DNA from: Saccharicrinis sp050589685
GTDB lineage: Bacteria; Bacteroidota; Bacteroidia; Bacteroidales; Marinilabiliaceae
DNA: 64,000 bases
Assembly (NCBI RefSeq): GCF_050589685.1
Contig: NZ_JBNGOS010000015.1
Span: 73,510 to 137,509 of the forward strand
Reading direction: 5' to 3'
Numbering within the stretch: position 1 is the first letter of the stretch; the number at the start of each line of letters is the position of its first letter. Position numbers and translations under genes: made by a program. Under the pieces are notes generated by a model, which worked only from the letters and a program-made list of their open reading frames with translations, was not told the DNA's origin and did no database searches. Below are positions 19,813 to 29,863 of the stretch, one piece after another.

Positions 19813-21654
19813 CTACTTCAACCTAACTTCTGTTACTTTTCCTAACAGGTTGCCTTTCTTATCAAACAGTCCGGCTTTAAGTAATGTTCTTGGCTTTGTT
19901 TTGAACACACCTTCATATTTGCTGGCATCCGTTGTAGGTTCATCTCCATTCAACGTGTAATAAATATCGTAACCCACCATCTCGGTTTCGAGATAAACTA
20001 TGGCCTCATTTTTAAGTTGATTGATTGCAAAAGGAGCATACACTGTGTACATGCTTGTCGAATAATTGATTTTATCGCGATCGAGACGTGGAAAATGTGC
20101 CTCTAGAGCACCCTGGAACCTCGCCCAATCTTTTAACTCTGGCTGACTCCAGGCCACTTCAGCATTGGCAAATGAGCGCGGGTATAACATGTACTCACTG
20201 TGCGATTCGGTGGGCGTAAACTCGCCCCATAGACAAGCCTCGGTACCTTTTACCAATTTCGCTTCTGCGGCAGTCAACTCTTCCGGTATAGGCTCATAAC
20301 TGTATACCTTCCATAGAGGCAACACTACTTTAGGCCCTTCGGGTTCCATATCGGTTGGCCCTTGAACCTGGGCAATATAGGAATGATTGTATGATGCCTG
20401 AATGGTTGGATAACCTCCCTTAGGCGCATCAATATGTGGCGTGTATTTATTTCTTCTCCAGGCCATAATGGTGGCTCCCTGGGCTCCTTTGCCACTCAAG
20501 ATCTCGTCCCAGCCAATCATGGTTTTCCCTTTGGAAGTTACCAGCTTATTTACGCGCTGGATAAAATGACTTTGCAGTTCTTCTTCGTCTTTCAAATCAT
20601 TGTCCTTCATTACCTGCTGACAAAGCGGGCATTTTTTCCAGTTCGTCTTGTTACACTCATCCCCACCAATATGAAGATATTCCGATGGAAATAATTCCGC
20701 GACTTCCGTAAGTACATTGTCCAAAAATTCGTAAGTAGTCTCTTTACCTGCACATAAGGCGTTGTCAGGTGCTTTTCCTCCGGTAGCCACTTCAAAATTC
20801 GCGGAATCCACGCAACATAAATGTGGGTAGGAGGCAATCAGCGCCTTACTATGTCCGGGCACATCAATCTCAGGAATGATTTCAACATTTCGAACACGTG
20901 CATACTCAATGACTTCTTTAATATCTTCTTTGGTGTAAAAACCACCTATTGTTTTGGGCTCTTCAGGTGAGGCTAATTCTCTACTCCACCAGGCAATACC
21001 ACTTCTATCAGCACGCCAGGCTCCTTTTTTAGTTAAGTTCGGGTACTTATCAATTTCTATTCTCCACCCCTGGTCATCGGTTAAATGCCAGTGCATTTTA
21101 TTCATTTTGTAGGCAGCAAAAATGTCAATCTGTTTCTTCACCCATTCTTTGGATTGAAAATGGCGCGATACATCCAACATCATTCCCCGCCATTCGAAAC
21201 GAGGATGGTCTTTAACTACCAAACATGGAAGCTCAAAACTTTCAGTGTTAACCGGGATAGTTTGCCTTAAAGTTTGAAAACCATAAAACAAACCGGCATA
21301 AGTATTTGCCTTTATAATGATTGAATGAGAAGAAACATCTAATTGATATCCTTCCTTGGCAATTGATTTGTCTTTGGTTAAATCAAATAGAATATAATTG
21401 GATGCAGGTGTTCGCGTTCCTGACTTAACCTGAAACTTTATTCCAGTGTCATTCAATAACTTTTCACCAATATAGGGCTGAAAATCACTTTTAAACTTTG
21501 TTGGCACATACACCGTGGTATTTGAGGATAGCAAAAAACTGCCCTCCTTCGTCACCACTGATTCCGGTTGAGGAATAAAGGCTGGTGACTTCTCCTGAGC
21601 CTTCACCGCCAAAGCGATTAATGCAATTGCTAATATGGATAGTATCTTTTTCAT
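19813..21654 (-). CDS. GH20 beta-N-acetylhexosaminidase, secreted
   Basis: The 613-residue enzyme starts with a signal peptide (about 1-19, ending VKAQ). A GH20b-like domain (about 25-145) precedes the catalytic barrel (about 150-500), with HLTDDQGWR at 190-198, PEIDVPGH at 261-268 and the catalytic D332-E333 in HIGGDEC. The C-terminal 80 residues match a chitobiase-type beta domain (YYTLNGDEPT). It should hydrolyse terminal beta-GlcNAc/GalNAc. Compared with the GH20 at 5886-8183 it lacks a PA14-like tail and the lipobox, so the two probably differ in location or substrate context. It is 150 bases downstream of the SGNH gene. Confidence 0.95.
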   Translation of the reverse strand: MKKILSILAIALIALAVKAQEKSPAFIPQPESVVTKEGSFLLSSNTTVYVPTKFKSDFQPYIGEKLLNDTGIKFQVKSGTRTPASNYILFDLTKDKSIAKEGYQLDVSSHSIIIKANTYAGLFYGFQTLRQTIPVNTESFELPCLVVKDHPRFEWRGMMLDVSRHFQSKEWVKKQIDIFAAYKMNKMHWHLTDDQGWRIEIDKYPNLTKKGAWRADRSGIAWWSRELASPEEPKTIGGFYTKEDIKEVIEYARVRNVEIIPEIDVPGHSKALIASYPHLCCVDSANFEVATGGKAPDNALCAGKETTYEFLDNVLTEVAELFPSEYLHIGGDECNKTNWKKCPLCQQVMKDNDLKDEEELQSHFIQRVNKLVTSKGKTMIGWDEILSGKGAQGATIMAWRRNKYTPHIDAPKGGYPTIQASYNHSYIAQVQGPTDMEPEGPKVVLPLWKVYSYEPIPEELTAAEAKLVKGTEACLWGEFTPTESHSEYMLYPRSFANAEVAWSQPELKDWARFQGALEAHFPRLDRDKINYSTSMYTVYAPFAINQLKNEAIVYLETEMVGYDIYYTLNGDEPTTDASKYEGVFKTKPRTLLKAGLFDKKGNLLGKVTEVRLK

Positions 21655-21805
21655 TCTAATTAAATTTATTAAAGATGTATCAACTATTGGAATAGTATAT
21701 ACAGCTAATTAATATCCCACATCTTACAGCGACGGCCGTATCCTATGGTAAAGGCATTGGCATGGTACTTCCCCCAGCCCATGCAAACTGAGGGAAGAAG
21801 ATATT

Positions 21806-22603
21806 TTAGTTGTATAAATTTTCTGCGATGATTCGTGCTACTTCCTTTCCTTGAGCCTTTTTCCCCGTTTCATTATAATGCACATTGCCTGGTTCAATGC
21901 ACCATTCATTAAAATTGGGTTTGGTAAAGGCATATAAATCGTTGATCATAATAGAAGGGTATTTGGCCAATACATCTAACGCGGCTTTATTGTACTTTAC
22001 ACTGTCGCCTGCCAACCTACCTGCTGCGCCTTGGGGAACCGGAGTTGTTGTAGCAAATATCAGTGTTGCTGTAGGAAATTCTTTCATTAGATATGTACAA
22101 ATTTCATCGAGTTTTTCCTTGTAGCCTTCGATGGATGATACCTGTTTACCATTCTCTTTATCCAATTTGCCTTTCGACATATATTTTAAGTCGTGCAAGC
22201 CAACATTAAAATGAATCACATCCCATTTAAAATCCCAACCATTTTTAAGGTAAGGCTGAAACATGGCTTTTTTCATCTTTTCCATTCCAGGAATAAAATT
22301 TTGAGTGGCACCTCCATTGCGGTAAGTTCGAAATACATTGGCTTTTCCTTGTAACTGTTCACGTACCTTTAACGTGTAACCAATTGAAATGGAATCGCCA
22401 TATAAAAAAACATTCGGCAATCGTTTTTGTGGATGTACATATGCATATGCTGCCTCTTTGATTCTATAATCACATAATTTTGTCCATGCCTCACGACAAA
22501 CCTCCTCTTTGCACCTTTTACTCCCTCCTGCCCATAAATTAGAAGTTAATCCAAGTACTACTGAGGACGCACCCATATATTTTAAAAACTCTCGTCTTTC
22601 CAT
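21806..22603 (-). CDS. SGNH/GDSL-type hydrolase, probable carbohydrate esterase
   Basis: The 265-residue protein begins with MERREFLKYMG and a hydrophobic stretch, a twin-arginine-like export signal. SGNH blocks are visible: block I GDSISIG with S71 as nucleophile, block II NGGAT near 96-100, block III NVGLHD near 133-138, and block V His at H242 in VHYN. The acid that normally sits three residues before this His is absent: the position is Gly in PGNVHYN, so either E237 substitutes or the enzyme works as a dyad. It is likely an acyl or acetyl esterase acting on sugars, by analogy with SGNH members of PULs. It lies 13 bases downstream of GH30, implying co-transcription. Confidence 0.85.
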   Translation of the reverse strand: MERREFLKYMGASSVVLGLTSNLWAGGSKRCKEEVCREAWTKLCDYRIKEAAYAYVHPQKRLPNVFLYGDSISIGYTLKVREQLQGKANVFRTYRNGGATQNFIPGMEKMKKAMFQPYLKNGWDFKWDVIHFNVGLHDLKYMSKGKLDKENGKQVSSIEGYKEKLDEICTYLMKEFPTATLIFATTTPVPQGAAGRLAGDSVKYNKAALDVLAKYPSIMINDLYAFTKPNFNEWCIEPGNVHYNETGKKAQGKEVARIIAENLYN

Positions 22604-22616
22604 TTCTTACAACAAA

Positions 22617-24044
22617 TTACAATCCGACCACAAAAGTGTTAAATGATTTAGCATCTACTTCAGCCTTCACAACTTTATCGTTAACATTAAGTTGCAACAA
22701 GCTCTTTTCTTTGTTAGGATTGTATGCCAACACTTTAACTTCGTTTGTTTGTGAGCTATAAAATGCCAGTGTGTTTTGGTCGTTACCGTCAGTATCTATT
22801 TTCACATCACCGGGCATCACAAAAGCGCTTAGGTGTTTCATCAAATAAAACTCAGGATTATAAGTGATTGATTTTGTTTGGCTATCAATAGAAATCATCG
22901 AATTTTGTTTCCAACCCCACTGGCTTTTTCCCGTTTCATCCAAGATCATATTCCAATACATATAAGCATTGGTACCATTTTCGAAGTAATGTTTCATCAG
23001 GTTGAAGGTGTACTCTGCTGCTTTCCAATCGTTAGAACCATCTCCACATTCGGTTTCCGTTTGCATTAAACTCATTTGAGGATATTTGGCATGAACTTTT
23101 TCAATAGCTCCTTTCCCAGCCCACTGAAAACCAACTCCTTTTACGATATCCAGTGCATTTTTATAGAGAAGTACACTGTCTACTCTTTCTATATGCGGAC
23201 GCTCAATTGTACCTAACCAGATATCAGATTCAATGTTATCCTCATTGAATTGTGGGGCTAAATAGTCCGCTATAAAAATCCCCAGGTCTTTGGGTTTCCA
23301 TACACAAGAAGGGAAGTTTTGGGCCGAATTAGGTTCGTTCTGAACATGTACTGCCTCAATTGGAATTCCTTCCTTTGCGTAGGCTTTTATAAATTTAGAG
23401 AAGTAAAGTGCATATGCTCTAAAATACTCCGGCTCGGTAATAAACCTGGAAACTAATTCTTCTGTTGAACTTAATTTAGGATCCAAATCGTTTACATTAG
23501 GATTCGCTTTACAAGCATAGTGCTTGTTATGTTTCATCCAGGATGGCGGACACCATGGAGAAGCCCAAACTCTGACCTGCGAATTCAGTTTCTGAGCCTC
23601 ATGGATGTATGGTATCAGACGTTGCTTATCGCGTTCGATGGAAAAGTTCTCCATTGCAAAATCTTCAGGTGTTTCGTTATGACTATACCAATTCACTGCA
23701 TAATCATTAGCACCGATAGGCATACGACACAAGTTAAATTTACACCCTGTTTCCGTGTTAAACAAGTCGTTTAATAGCTGTTGTTTTTCGCTAGGCGTAA
23801 CCATATTCAACGCTTCCCAACCCATTTCGTTAAAACAACCGCCAAAACCTTCTATTTCTTGTTGCTGCTTTTCCGTATCTATATTTACAACTACATGTTG
23901 CAATCCTTCTTTCGATGGGGAAGAAATTTCATTTGTTACCCAACGGTCTTGATCTGTTGTACTTACCCATTTTACATCTGGGGTTGTTGTGCAGGCCAGG
24001 CAAGAAAAGATGACCGCTAGCAGACTTAATTTGATAGTTTTCAT
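22617..24044 (-). CDS. GH30 glycoside hydrolase, lipoprotein
   Basis: The 475-residue enzyme is a lipoprotein (SCLAC, Cys18). EGFGGCFNEMGW near 65-76 is the GH30 entry motif. The acid/base is E237 in HVQNEPNS and the nucleophile is E330 in QTETECGD. The last 90 residues form the beta-sandwich usually fused to GH30 barrels. GH30 covers beta-glucosidase/glucosylceramidase-type, beta-1,6-glucanase, beta-xylanase and beta-fucosidase activities, and the substrate here is open. A second GH30 at 41686-43080 is clearly related but distinct (QNEQ in place of QNEP). It heads a transcript with the SGNH gene. Confidence 0.93.
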   Translation of the reverse strand: MKTIKLSLLAVIFSCLACTTTPDVKWVSTTDQDRWVTNEISSPSKEGLQHVVVNIDTEKQQQEIEGFGGCFNEMGWEALNMVTPSEKQQLLNDLFNTETGCKFNLCRMPIGANDYAVNWYSHNETPEDFAMENFSIERDKQRLIPYIHEAQKLNSQVRVWASPWCPPSWMKHNKHYACKANPNVNDLDPKLSSTEELVSRFITEPEYFRAYALYFSKFIKAYAKEGIPIEAVHVQNEPNSAQNFPSCVWKPKDLGIFIADYLAPQFNEDNIESDIWLGTIERPHIERVDSVLLYKNALDIVKGVGFQWAGKGAIEKVHAKYPQMSLMQTETECGDGSNDWKAAEYTFNLMKHYFENGTNAYMYWNMILDETGKSQWGWKQNSMISIDSQTKSITYNPEFYLMKHLSAFVMPGDVKIDTDGNDQNTLAFYSSQTNEVKVLAYNPNKEKSLLQLNVNDKVVKAEVDAKSFNTFVVGL

Positions 24045-24074
24045 ATGTATTTTTTATTATAGAAACAATGCTGA

Positions 24075-24275
24075 TTTAAACCCGCAATATGCATTAGAAA
24101 ATCTATTACACATTGAAATAATTTCAAAACAAGACACTCCGCTGCTTCACTTCAACTCACCATAACGATGCTCCCGAAAGTAATCGGGACAAGTAATGCC
24201 TCGTTTCAGTAAAGCCTTGTTTTATTACATTTTCAATGTTCACGACGAAGTTCTAATGCCTAATCCGGGTTAAAC
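24075..24275. mobile_element. MITE-like element with inverted terminal repeats
   Basis: The left end (24077-24101, taaacccgcaatatgcatta then gaaa) and the right end (24251-24275, ttctaatgcctaatccgggt then taaac) are imperfect inverted copies of each other, about 24 bp, framing 200 bp without a credible gene. The left 115 bp recurs almost unchanged at 63834-63947, and its end sequence recurs at 51611-51645. An internal CCCGA/TCGGG palindrome sits at 24172-24189. This suits a non-autonomous element; no transposase or clear target duplication was seen here. Confidence 0.6.
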
Positions 24276-24335
24276 AGAGACTCGAACAATCCGCGCTTAC
24301 ATAATATAATATCCACAACTTCGACTAAACTCACG

Positions 24336-24380
24336 AAAAAAAACAACATTCACTAATTTATTTTTAAAGTGTGAATGTTG
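24336..24380 (-). terminator. Rho-independent terminator after GH43
   Basis: On the minus strand a perfect 10-bp stem (CAACATTCAC / GTGAATGTTG, 24344-24353 with 24371-24380) encloses a 17-base loop and is followed directly by eight T residues (24336-24343). It lies 37 bases past the stop of the GH43 gene and should end the GH3-GH43 transcript. Confidence 0.85.
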
Positions 24381-24416
24381 ATTTTGTTATTACGTAGATC
24401 TATTTCAGTACAAATA

Positions 24417-25322
24417 TTACCTATTTAATATATACTTTATGGTTTGGATGGTAGCATCTTCATTAAAATACATTTCTTCAAAACAGGCTGATCGTTTATG
24501 AAAAGAACCTTGGTTTACATCTCCTCTATGATAGAAGAAATACCACTTGCCATTACATTCAATAACAGATGCATGATTAGGGGCCTGGGGAGCATCCGGC
24601 GCCAATACCCCCTTTAAAGTCGCATATTGAGGTAAAGGTTCATCTGCCATCCAATATTTGGTTACTTTACCAACCCTGGCATGAAAATAATAAATGCCAT
24701 TGCGTTTAAATACGTGCACAGCTTCACTAACTGTTTCTTTACTTAAACGAACCCATGGTCCATCCAGCTCAACCATATTATCTTTGAGTTTTGCTCCCAT
24801 TATATGTGCTCCTTTATCGCCTATATTTACTTTATGGTCATTGCCATAAATATAGGCTTGTCCATCTTCATCCACTATTACGGTTGGATCAAAAATGGTG
24901 GTGATTTTATCACATACTGCTTCTTCCCAAGGACCTACAGGTGTTCTACACTTTGCTACACCAATGTGTGTTTTATCGTATGGAAAATAAAAATAATACC
25001 AGCCATCTTTATAGGCCACATCCGGTGCATTCATCTGTCCTTGTGCCCAGGCATATTCACGAGGTTTTAAAACCACACCATGGTTTTTCCAGTTGACCAT
25101 ATCTGCCGATTCCAACACCAGATAGTCTTGCATCGTGCTGAAATTTACAGCCGTATCCTGATCGTGTGAACAATACACATATACCTTCCCGTTAAATACT
25201 TCTGCTGCAGGATCAGCTGCATACAAGAAACCTGGATCGCTTTTATTCAATATTGGATTCTGAGATTTAACGATTTGTGCGCAAATAACCAGAAATATAA
25301 TTAATACAGTTCTTCTAATCAT
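24417..25322 (-). CDS. GH43 family glycosidase, single-domain
   Basis: The 301-residue protein has a signal peptide (about 1-20, ending IVKSQ). The five-bladed propeller family is shown by the catalytic base D37 in YAADPAAEVFNGKVYVY, the pKa-modulating D145 in IFDPTVIVDEDG, and the general acid E190 in VSEAVHVFKRNGIYYF. GH43 enzymes are inverting, typically alpha-L-arabinofuranosidases, beta-xylosidases or beta-galactosidases. At about 300 residues this is only the catalytic propeller, without the beta-sandwich seen in many relatives. It lies 10 bases downstream of GH3 and is followed by a strong terminator, so it is the last gene of that transcript. The exact sugar is not visible. Confidence 0.9.
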   Translation of the reverse strand: MIRRTVLIIFLVICAQIVKSQNPILNKSDPGFLYAADPAAEVFNGKVYVYCSHDQDTAVNFSTMQDYLVLESADMVNWKNHGVVLKPREYAWAQGQMNAPDVAYKDGWYYFYFPYDKTHIGVAKCRTPVGPWEEAVCDKITTIFDPTVIVDEDGQAYIYGNDHKVNIGDKGAHIMGAKLKDNMVELDGPWVRLSKETVSEAVHVFKRNGIYYFHARVGKVTKYWMADEPLPQYATLKGVLAPDAPQAPNHASVIECNGKWYFFYHRGDVNQGSFHKRSACFEEMYFNEDATIQTIKYILNR

Positions 25323-25332
25323 GATGAATCAA

Positions 25333-28017
25333 TTATTTTACGTTCAGTATACCTCTTAATCTAATGTCTTTAGAAGAAGCCCCAATCATAATTCTAAAGT
25401 CTCCCGGTTCAACAACTCTTTCCATATCGATATTTAACATTGAAAGGTCATCGGGAGTCAGTGTAAATGATAATTGCTTTTGCTGTCCGGCATCTAATGT
25501 AACTCTTTTAAAGCCTTTTAGTTCTTTAATAGGTCGTGAAACCGAAGCCAATTCATCGCGAATATAAAGTTGAATCACTTCATCTCCTTTTACTTTACCC
25601 GTGTTTTTTACATTGCAGGTTATGGTAACTGATTCATTGGTGTTGATACCGTTTTTACTAAAACCTAGATCAGAATATTCAAATGACGTATAGCTTAAGC
25701 CATAACCAAATGGGAACAATGGCTGCCCAGTCAGGTTATGGTAGTTATCACCCCTACCTGTTGGTTTATTGTTGTAATACAACGGGCACTGCGCTTCATC
25801 CACAGGAAAAGTTATCGGTAACCTACCAGCGGGATTTTCTTCGCCAAATAAGACGTCTGCTAAACCGTTACCTCCATTTTCACCCGGATACCAGGCCATG
25901 ATGATGCCATCTACCTGATTCATCCAGTTACTCATGGTTATGGCACTTCCACCAACCAGAACAACAACGGTAGGTTTTCCTGTTGCAGCTACTGCTTTGA
26001 TCATATCCTCCTGATGACCCGGTAACGCCAATAGGGCACGATCCTGAAATTCTCCTTCGTGAATACCGGCAACAACGACAGCCACATCGCTTTTCTGTGC
26101 AGCTTCAACTGCGCCGGCAATTTGTTGTTCCCACTCCTGCACTACATTGGCATCCCACACTAGCTTAAACCTGGCATTTCCGGCCGACTCAAAAAACTCT
26201 ATTTTTATATCATACTCTGTACCTTTCTCAAAATAAAAATCTTTAAGAATGGTTTGGTACGATCGTTTTTTCCAGTTATCAATCAACAACTTACCATCAA
26301 TATATAAACGGTATCCATCGTTACCTTCAATACCAACTTTGAAAGCACCTGTTTCAGGCCCCTTGATCTTTCCTGTCCAACGCACTGAATACCAATCATA
26401 GGCCAAGTCCTTATGGGGAGAGAACAGCGTCCAGCCAAATTGAATTTTCTTGTCGTTACGACTTACTTGAGGTTCACCTTCCAATTTTATGTTATTGAAA
26501 TATTCTCCTGTCAATCCGTTGACTTTGTCGCCATTTTTTACTGTGGATAAAAACCCGGAAGGAACCACTTGATATGTTCTGCTATTGAGTGGAACACCGC
26601 TTGCATAATGAATATTATCCTCACTTATTACATTTTTTACACCATCATAGATGTTCACAATATTGTTGCCCGGTCCACTGTAACCACCCAAACGGCCCGC
26701 TTTAACATCATAGCCTATAAGAGCAATCTTATTAATGTTTGACTTTTTTAAGGGAAGAACTTGATTGTTGTTTTGCAATAACACCATCGATTTGGCAGCT
26801 GATTTACGTGCCAATTCCCAGTGTGTTTGGTGTCCGTTCCAATGAGCTGCCTTTTCAGGATCTACATAAGGGTTTTCGAACAGACCCAATTCAAACTTCG
26901 CCTTAAGGATTCTACTTACTGCTTCATCAATTGCTTCTTCGTTAATTATTCCCTCTTTAAAGGCTTTATAAAACAATGGATAGTGATCGTAGTTGGTTTG
27001 AAACATCACATCTAACCCGGCCTCCACTGCTTCTTTAGTTGATTCCGCATTGTTTTTTGCGGTAAAGTGCAATACATTAGATCCACCTGTTGCTCCTGCA
27101 TCCGAGATTACAAATCCCTTGAAACCCCATTCTTTCTTAAGCTTATCACGCAGTAGCCACTCACTGGCCGTACATGGACTGCCATCAACCGAATTATAAG
27201 CAGTCATCACAGATCTTGCCCCTGCTTTTTGAAATACCGATTTAAAGGCCGGGAAATAAATCTCCTCCAACAAGCGTTCGCTAAAACTAATGGGATAACT
27301 GTCGCGTCCTCCTGCTCCCACATTGGCCACGAAGTGTTTTGGCGTAGTTATTACTCCTTGGTTTTCGAACTGGCTGATAAAAGCCATAGCCATTTGCGTG
27401 GTCAAATAAGGATCTTCTCCATAAGTTTCTTCAACCCTTCCCCATCGAACATCACGTGCGATATTTAAAACGGGAGATAAGATTTGCCTGATGCCTCGTG
27501 TTTTTGTTTCCCGTGTGATAGCCCTGGCTACATCGCCCACCAAAGTGGTATCCCAGGTAGCAGCTAATGCTATGGCCTGCGGAAAGGCCGTAGCTCCATC
27601 GCGCGTTAAACCATGTAACGCTTCATTAAAAGGGATTAAAGGAATACCTAAACGAGTGTCCTCCACAAAAAAACGTTGAATCTTGTTCATTTTCTGGGTC
27701 ATTTCAAACGCTGTACCTGAGGAACCATAATCCATCATCTGCTCGGCGGCATTGCCCTGTTTCCCTTTACTGGCTACCTGAAAACCAAAGCAACCATTTT
27801 TGTATTTGCTCATATCGTCGCTCAAATCACCCGGAATCATGAACATTTGCCAGAATTTTTCTTCCAGGGTCATCCTGCTCAATAGATCCTCCACCCTTTC
27901 TTCCAAGGGTAATTTAGGAGTTTGATATGGATGTTTCTTCTTAGCTGATGCAGTAAGTGCGCTTAATATCAATCCGCAAATTAGCAGGCCTTTCAATATT
28001 CTTTTAAGATTCTTCAT
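25333..28017 (-). CDS. GH3 glycosidase with PA14 insert
   Basis: I use Met7 (ATG at 28017) because it directly precedes the signal peptide; the frame opens at 28035. The GH3 N-domain begins near LEERVEDLLSRMT, KHF lies near 227-229 and the nucleophile Asp is in GFVISDAG (D312 in the longer numbering). The (alpha/beta)6 C-domain is interrupted at about 500-640 by a PA14 domain (GLTGEYF...DGYRLYIDGKLL), which in known PA14-GH3 enzymes shapes the active site. A fibronectin-like C-terminal domain ends the protein. Probable beta-glucosidase or related exo-enzyme. GH43 follows after 10 bases. The GH3 at 39029-41641 shares this architecture but has a xylosidase-like motif set. Confidence 0.95.
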   Translation of the reverse strand: MKNLKRILKGLLICGLILSALTASAKKKHPYQTPKLPLEERVEDLLSRMTLEEKFWQMFMIPGDLSDDMSKYKNGCFGFQVASKGKQGNAAEQMMDYGSSGTAFEMTQKMNKIQRFFVEDTRLGIPLIPFNEALHGLTRDGATAFPQAIALAATWDTTLVGDVARAITRETKTRGIRQILSPVLNIARDVRWGRVEETYGEDPYLTTQMAMAFISQFENQGVITTPKHFVANVGAGGRDSYPISFSERLLEEIYFPAFKSVFQKAGARSVMTAYNSVDGSPCTASEWLLRDKLKKEWGFKGFVISDAGATGGSNVLHFTAKNNAESTKEAVEAGLDVMFQTNYDHYPLFYKAFKEGIINEEAIDEAVSRILKAKFELGLFENPYVDPEKAAHWNGHQTHWELARKSAAKSMVLLQNNNQVLPLKKSNINKIALIGYDVKAGRLGGYSGPGNNIVNIYDGVKNVISEDNIHYASGVPLNSRTYQVVPSGFLSTVKNGDKVNGLTGEYFNNIKLEGEPQVSRNDKKIQFGWTLFSPHKDLAYDWYSVRWTGKIKGPETGAFKVGIEGNDGYRLYIDGKLLIDNWKKRSYQTILKDFYFEKGTEYDIKIEFFESAGNARFKLVWDANVVQEWEQQIAGAVEAAQKSDVAVVVAGIHEGEFQDRALLALPGHQEDMIKAVAATGKPTVVVLVGGSAITMSNWMNQVDGIIMAWYPGENGGNGLADVLFGEENPAGRLPITFPVDEAQCPLYYNNKPTGRGDNYHNLTGQPLFPFGYGLSYTSFEYSDLGFSKNGINTNESVTITCNVKNTGKVKGDEVIQLYIRDELASVSRPIKELKGFKRVTLDAGQQKQLSFTLTPDDLSMLNIDMERVVEPGDFRIMIGASSKDIRLRGILNVK

Positions 28018-28242
28018 ATTTCTTTTTTCTATCATTTCAACAAATCATTCTTAAGTCATGTAAATCAGTTCTCCTCCTTAACAAGAGGAGTCTGGTGAGG
28101 TACGAACCGAGAGGTGGTATAAATACTTATTTTCCATCATATAAGAATATACTTAATAAAGGTACTAAAACCACCTCCCCTCTCCTGCGTCGAGGTACTT
28201 TCCGTTTGAGCGGAACAGGCCCTCCTGTGCAAGAAGGAGAAC

Positions 28243-29811
28243 CTACTCCCGTATCTTGTCTTTTTTAACATTCTCTAATTGCTGCCATTCTTCTACCCCG
28301 TCATTGCTTAGTATTTTTCCTTTGGTGCTTCTGCCGAATTCGATAATTTGTAATAAATCATTGCGATATACTTCAAGTAATTCAGGATGTTCGGCTTCTA
28401 AATTATTTACTTCTTCAACATCGTCTTTCAGATTGTAAAGTTGCACTTTGGGCATGGTATCCGTTACAGCTTTATTTCTACTTACATTAGGATAACTCCA
28501 TCCTCCTGAACCTGGACATAATATTAGCTTCCAATCTCCTTTGCGATAAGCAAAATCGCCTCTTACGGAGTGATGAATTATACTTTTTCGAAGTGGAGCT
28601 GTACTTGAAATTCCTGTAGCTCCTAAATGACTGTAACTGTCCTCGGCGGTATTATCCTCATATTTTTCTCCCAGTAAATCAGCTACCGTTGCAAAAAAAT
28701 CGGTAGTACAAACCAGTTGTTCAGATTTACCTGGTTTGATATTTCCTTTCCAAGTCATGATATAAGGCACACGATGACCGCCCTCGAAAATATCGGATTT
28801 ATAACCTCTGAACACATAACTTGGGTCATGTCCTTTTGAAAGCAATTGTTTAAAATTAGCTTGCGGAGAACAGCCATTATCACTGGTAAAAACAATTAGT
28901 GTATTTTCGGAGATGCCATTTTCGTTTATAGCATTCATCACTTCACCAACCACCCAATCCACCATTAAAACAAAATCGCCATAAGGATTATCCAAACCAC
29001 TTTTACCTTGAAACTCTTTGGTCGGTAAAATTGGTGTATGGGGTGCCGGCAGCGGCATATAGATAAAAAATGGATTATCCCGACTGGCATGAGCGCCAAT
29101 GTAATCAACTGTTCTCTTTGTTATTTCGGGAAGTGCCTGTTCGTGCGAAAAATCATCAGATGTTAAGCCTTTTCGCCAGGTAGCTTGTTTAACCTTTCCT
29201 ACGGTGATGTGGGTGGGCACCATTGTTGGCTTATCGTTTTCCACCCATACATAAGGAGGCATATCTAAAGATCCGCAAAAACCGTAACTATAGTCGAAGC
29301 CGTGAGTATTCGGGCCATTTTTAACTGGTTTGGTGAAGTCCACTTCCGGACGGGCGTTCAGTTTGTCAATGTCAATAGAGTCACTGTTGTTTAAAGTCCA
29401 ATCCCAACCCAGATGCCATTTGCCAATAAAGGCTGTGTTATATCCATTTTTTTTAACAAGATCAGCAACCGTTGTACGGTCCTGTTTTATAAGCGACTTT
29501 GAATAACCGCTTAATACCCCTTGTTTTAATTTACTTCGCCAGTTATATCGCCCCGTTAAAATACCATACCTGGTAGGGGTGCATACCGATGAACTGGTAT
29601 GTGCATCTGTAAACATAACTCCTTCCGAAGCCAGTTTATCCAAATTGGGAGTAGATATTTTTGACGCATTGTTGTAACAAGAGACATCTCCATAACCTAA
29701 ATCATCTGCTAATATGTAAATGATATTAGGTTTGTATTTCTCTCCTCTATTAGCACATATATTATAGCAAGTAGTAACGCATAAAAAAATTATAAATAAA
29801 ATCCGTATCAT
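28243..29811 (-). CDS. S1 family sulfatase, CTPTRYG type
   Basis: The ATG at 29811 (Met10 of a frame opening at 29838) starts a clear hydrophobic export signal; the product is 522 residues. The metal-site DDLGYGDVSC lies near 36-45. The formylglycine motif C-T-P-T-R falls at about 77-81 and is followed by YGILTGRYNWRSKL; GKWHLGW comes later. The blocks match the sulfatase at 18083-19582 closely (SSSVCTPTRYG, IHHSVRGDF versus IHHSIQGKF), so these are paralogues, probably of the 6-sulfatase-like S1_15 group. The two differ in the region after GKWHLG, which often forms the substrate pocket. It lies 25 bases after the sulfatase at 29864 and is probably co-transcribed. Confidence 0.92.
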   Translation of the reverse strand: MIRILFIIFLCVTTCYNICANRGEKYKPNIIYILADDLGYGDVSCYNNASKISTPNLDKLASEGVMFTDAHTSSSVCTPTRYGILTGRYNWRSKLKQGVLSGYSKSLIKQDRTTVADLVKKNGYNTAFIGKWHLGWDWTLNNSDSIDIDKLNARPEVDFTKPVKNGPNTHGFDYSYGFCGSLDMPPYVWVENDKPTMVPTHITVGKVKQATWRKGLTSDDFSHEQALPEITKRTVDYIGAHASRDNPFFIYMPLPAPHTPILPTKEFQGKSGLDNPYGDFVLMVDWVVGEVMNAINENGISENTLIVFTSDNGCSPQANFKQLLSKGHDPSYVFRGYKSDIFEGGHRVPYIMTWKGNIKPGKSEQLVCTTDFFATVADLLGEKYEDNTAEDSYSHLGATGISSTAPLRKSIIHHSVRGDFAYRKGDWKLILCPGSGGWSYPNVSRNKAVTDTMPKVQLYNLKDDVEEVNNLEAEHPELLEVYRNDLLQIIEFGRSTKGKILSNDGVEEWQQLENVKKDKIRE

Positions 29812-29863
29812 TGTTATTCTATTGACGCTGTTATACATTTTTCCAGATGATTAAGTTCTTCTA

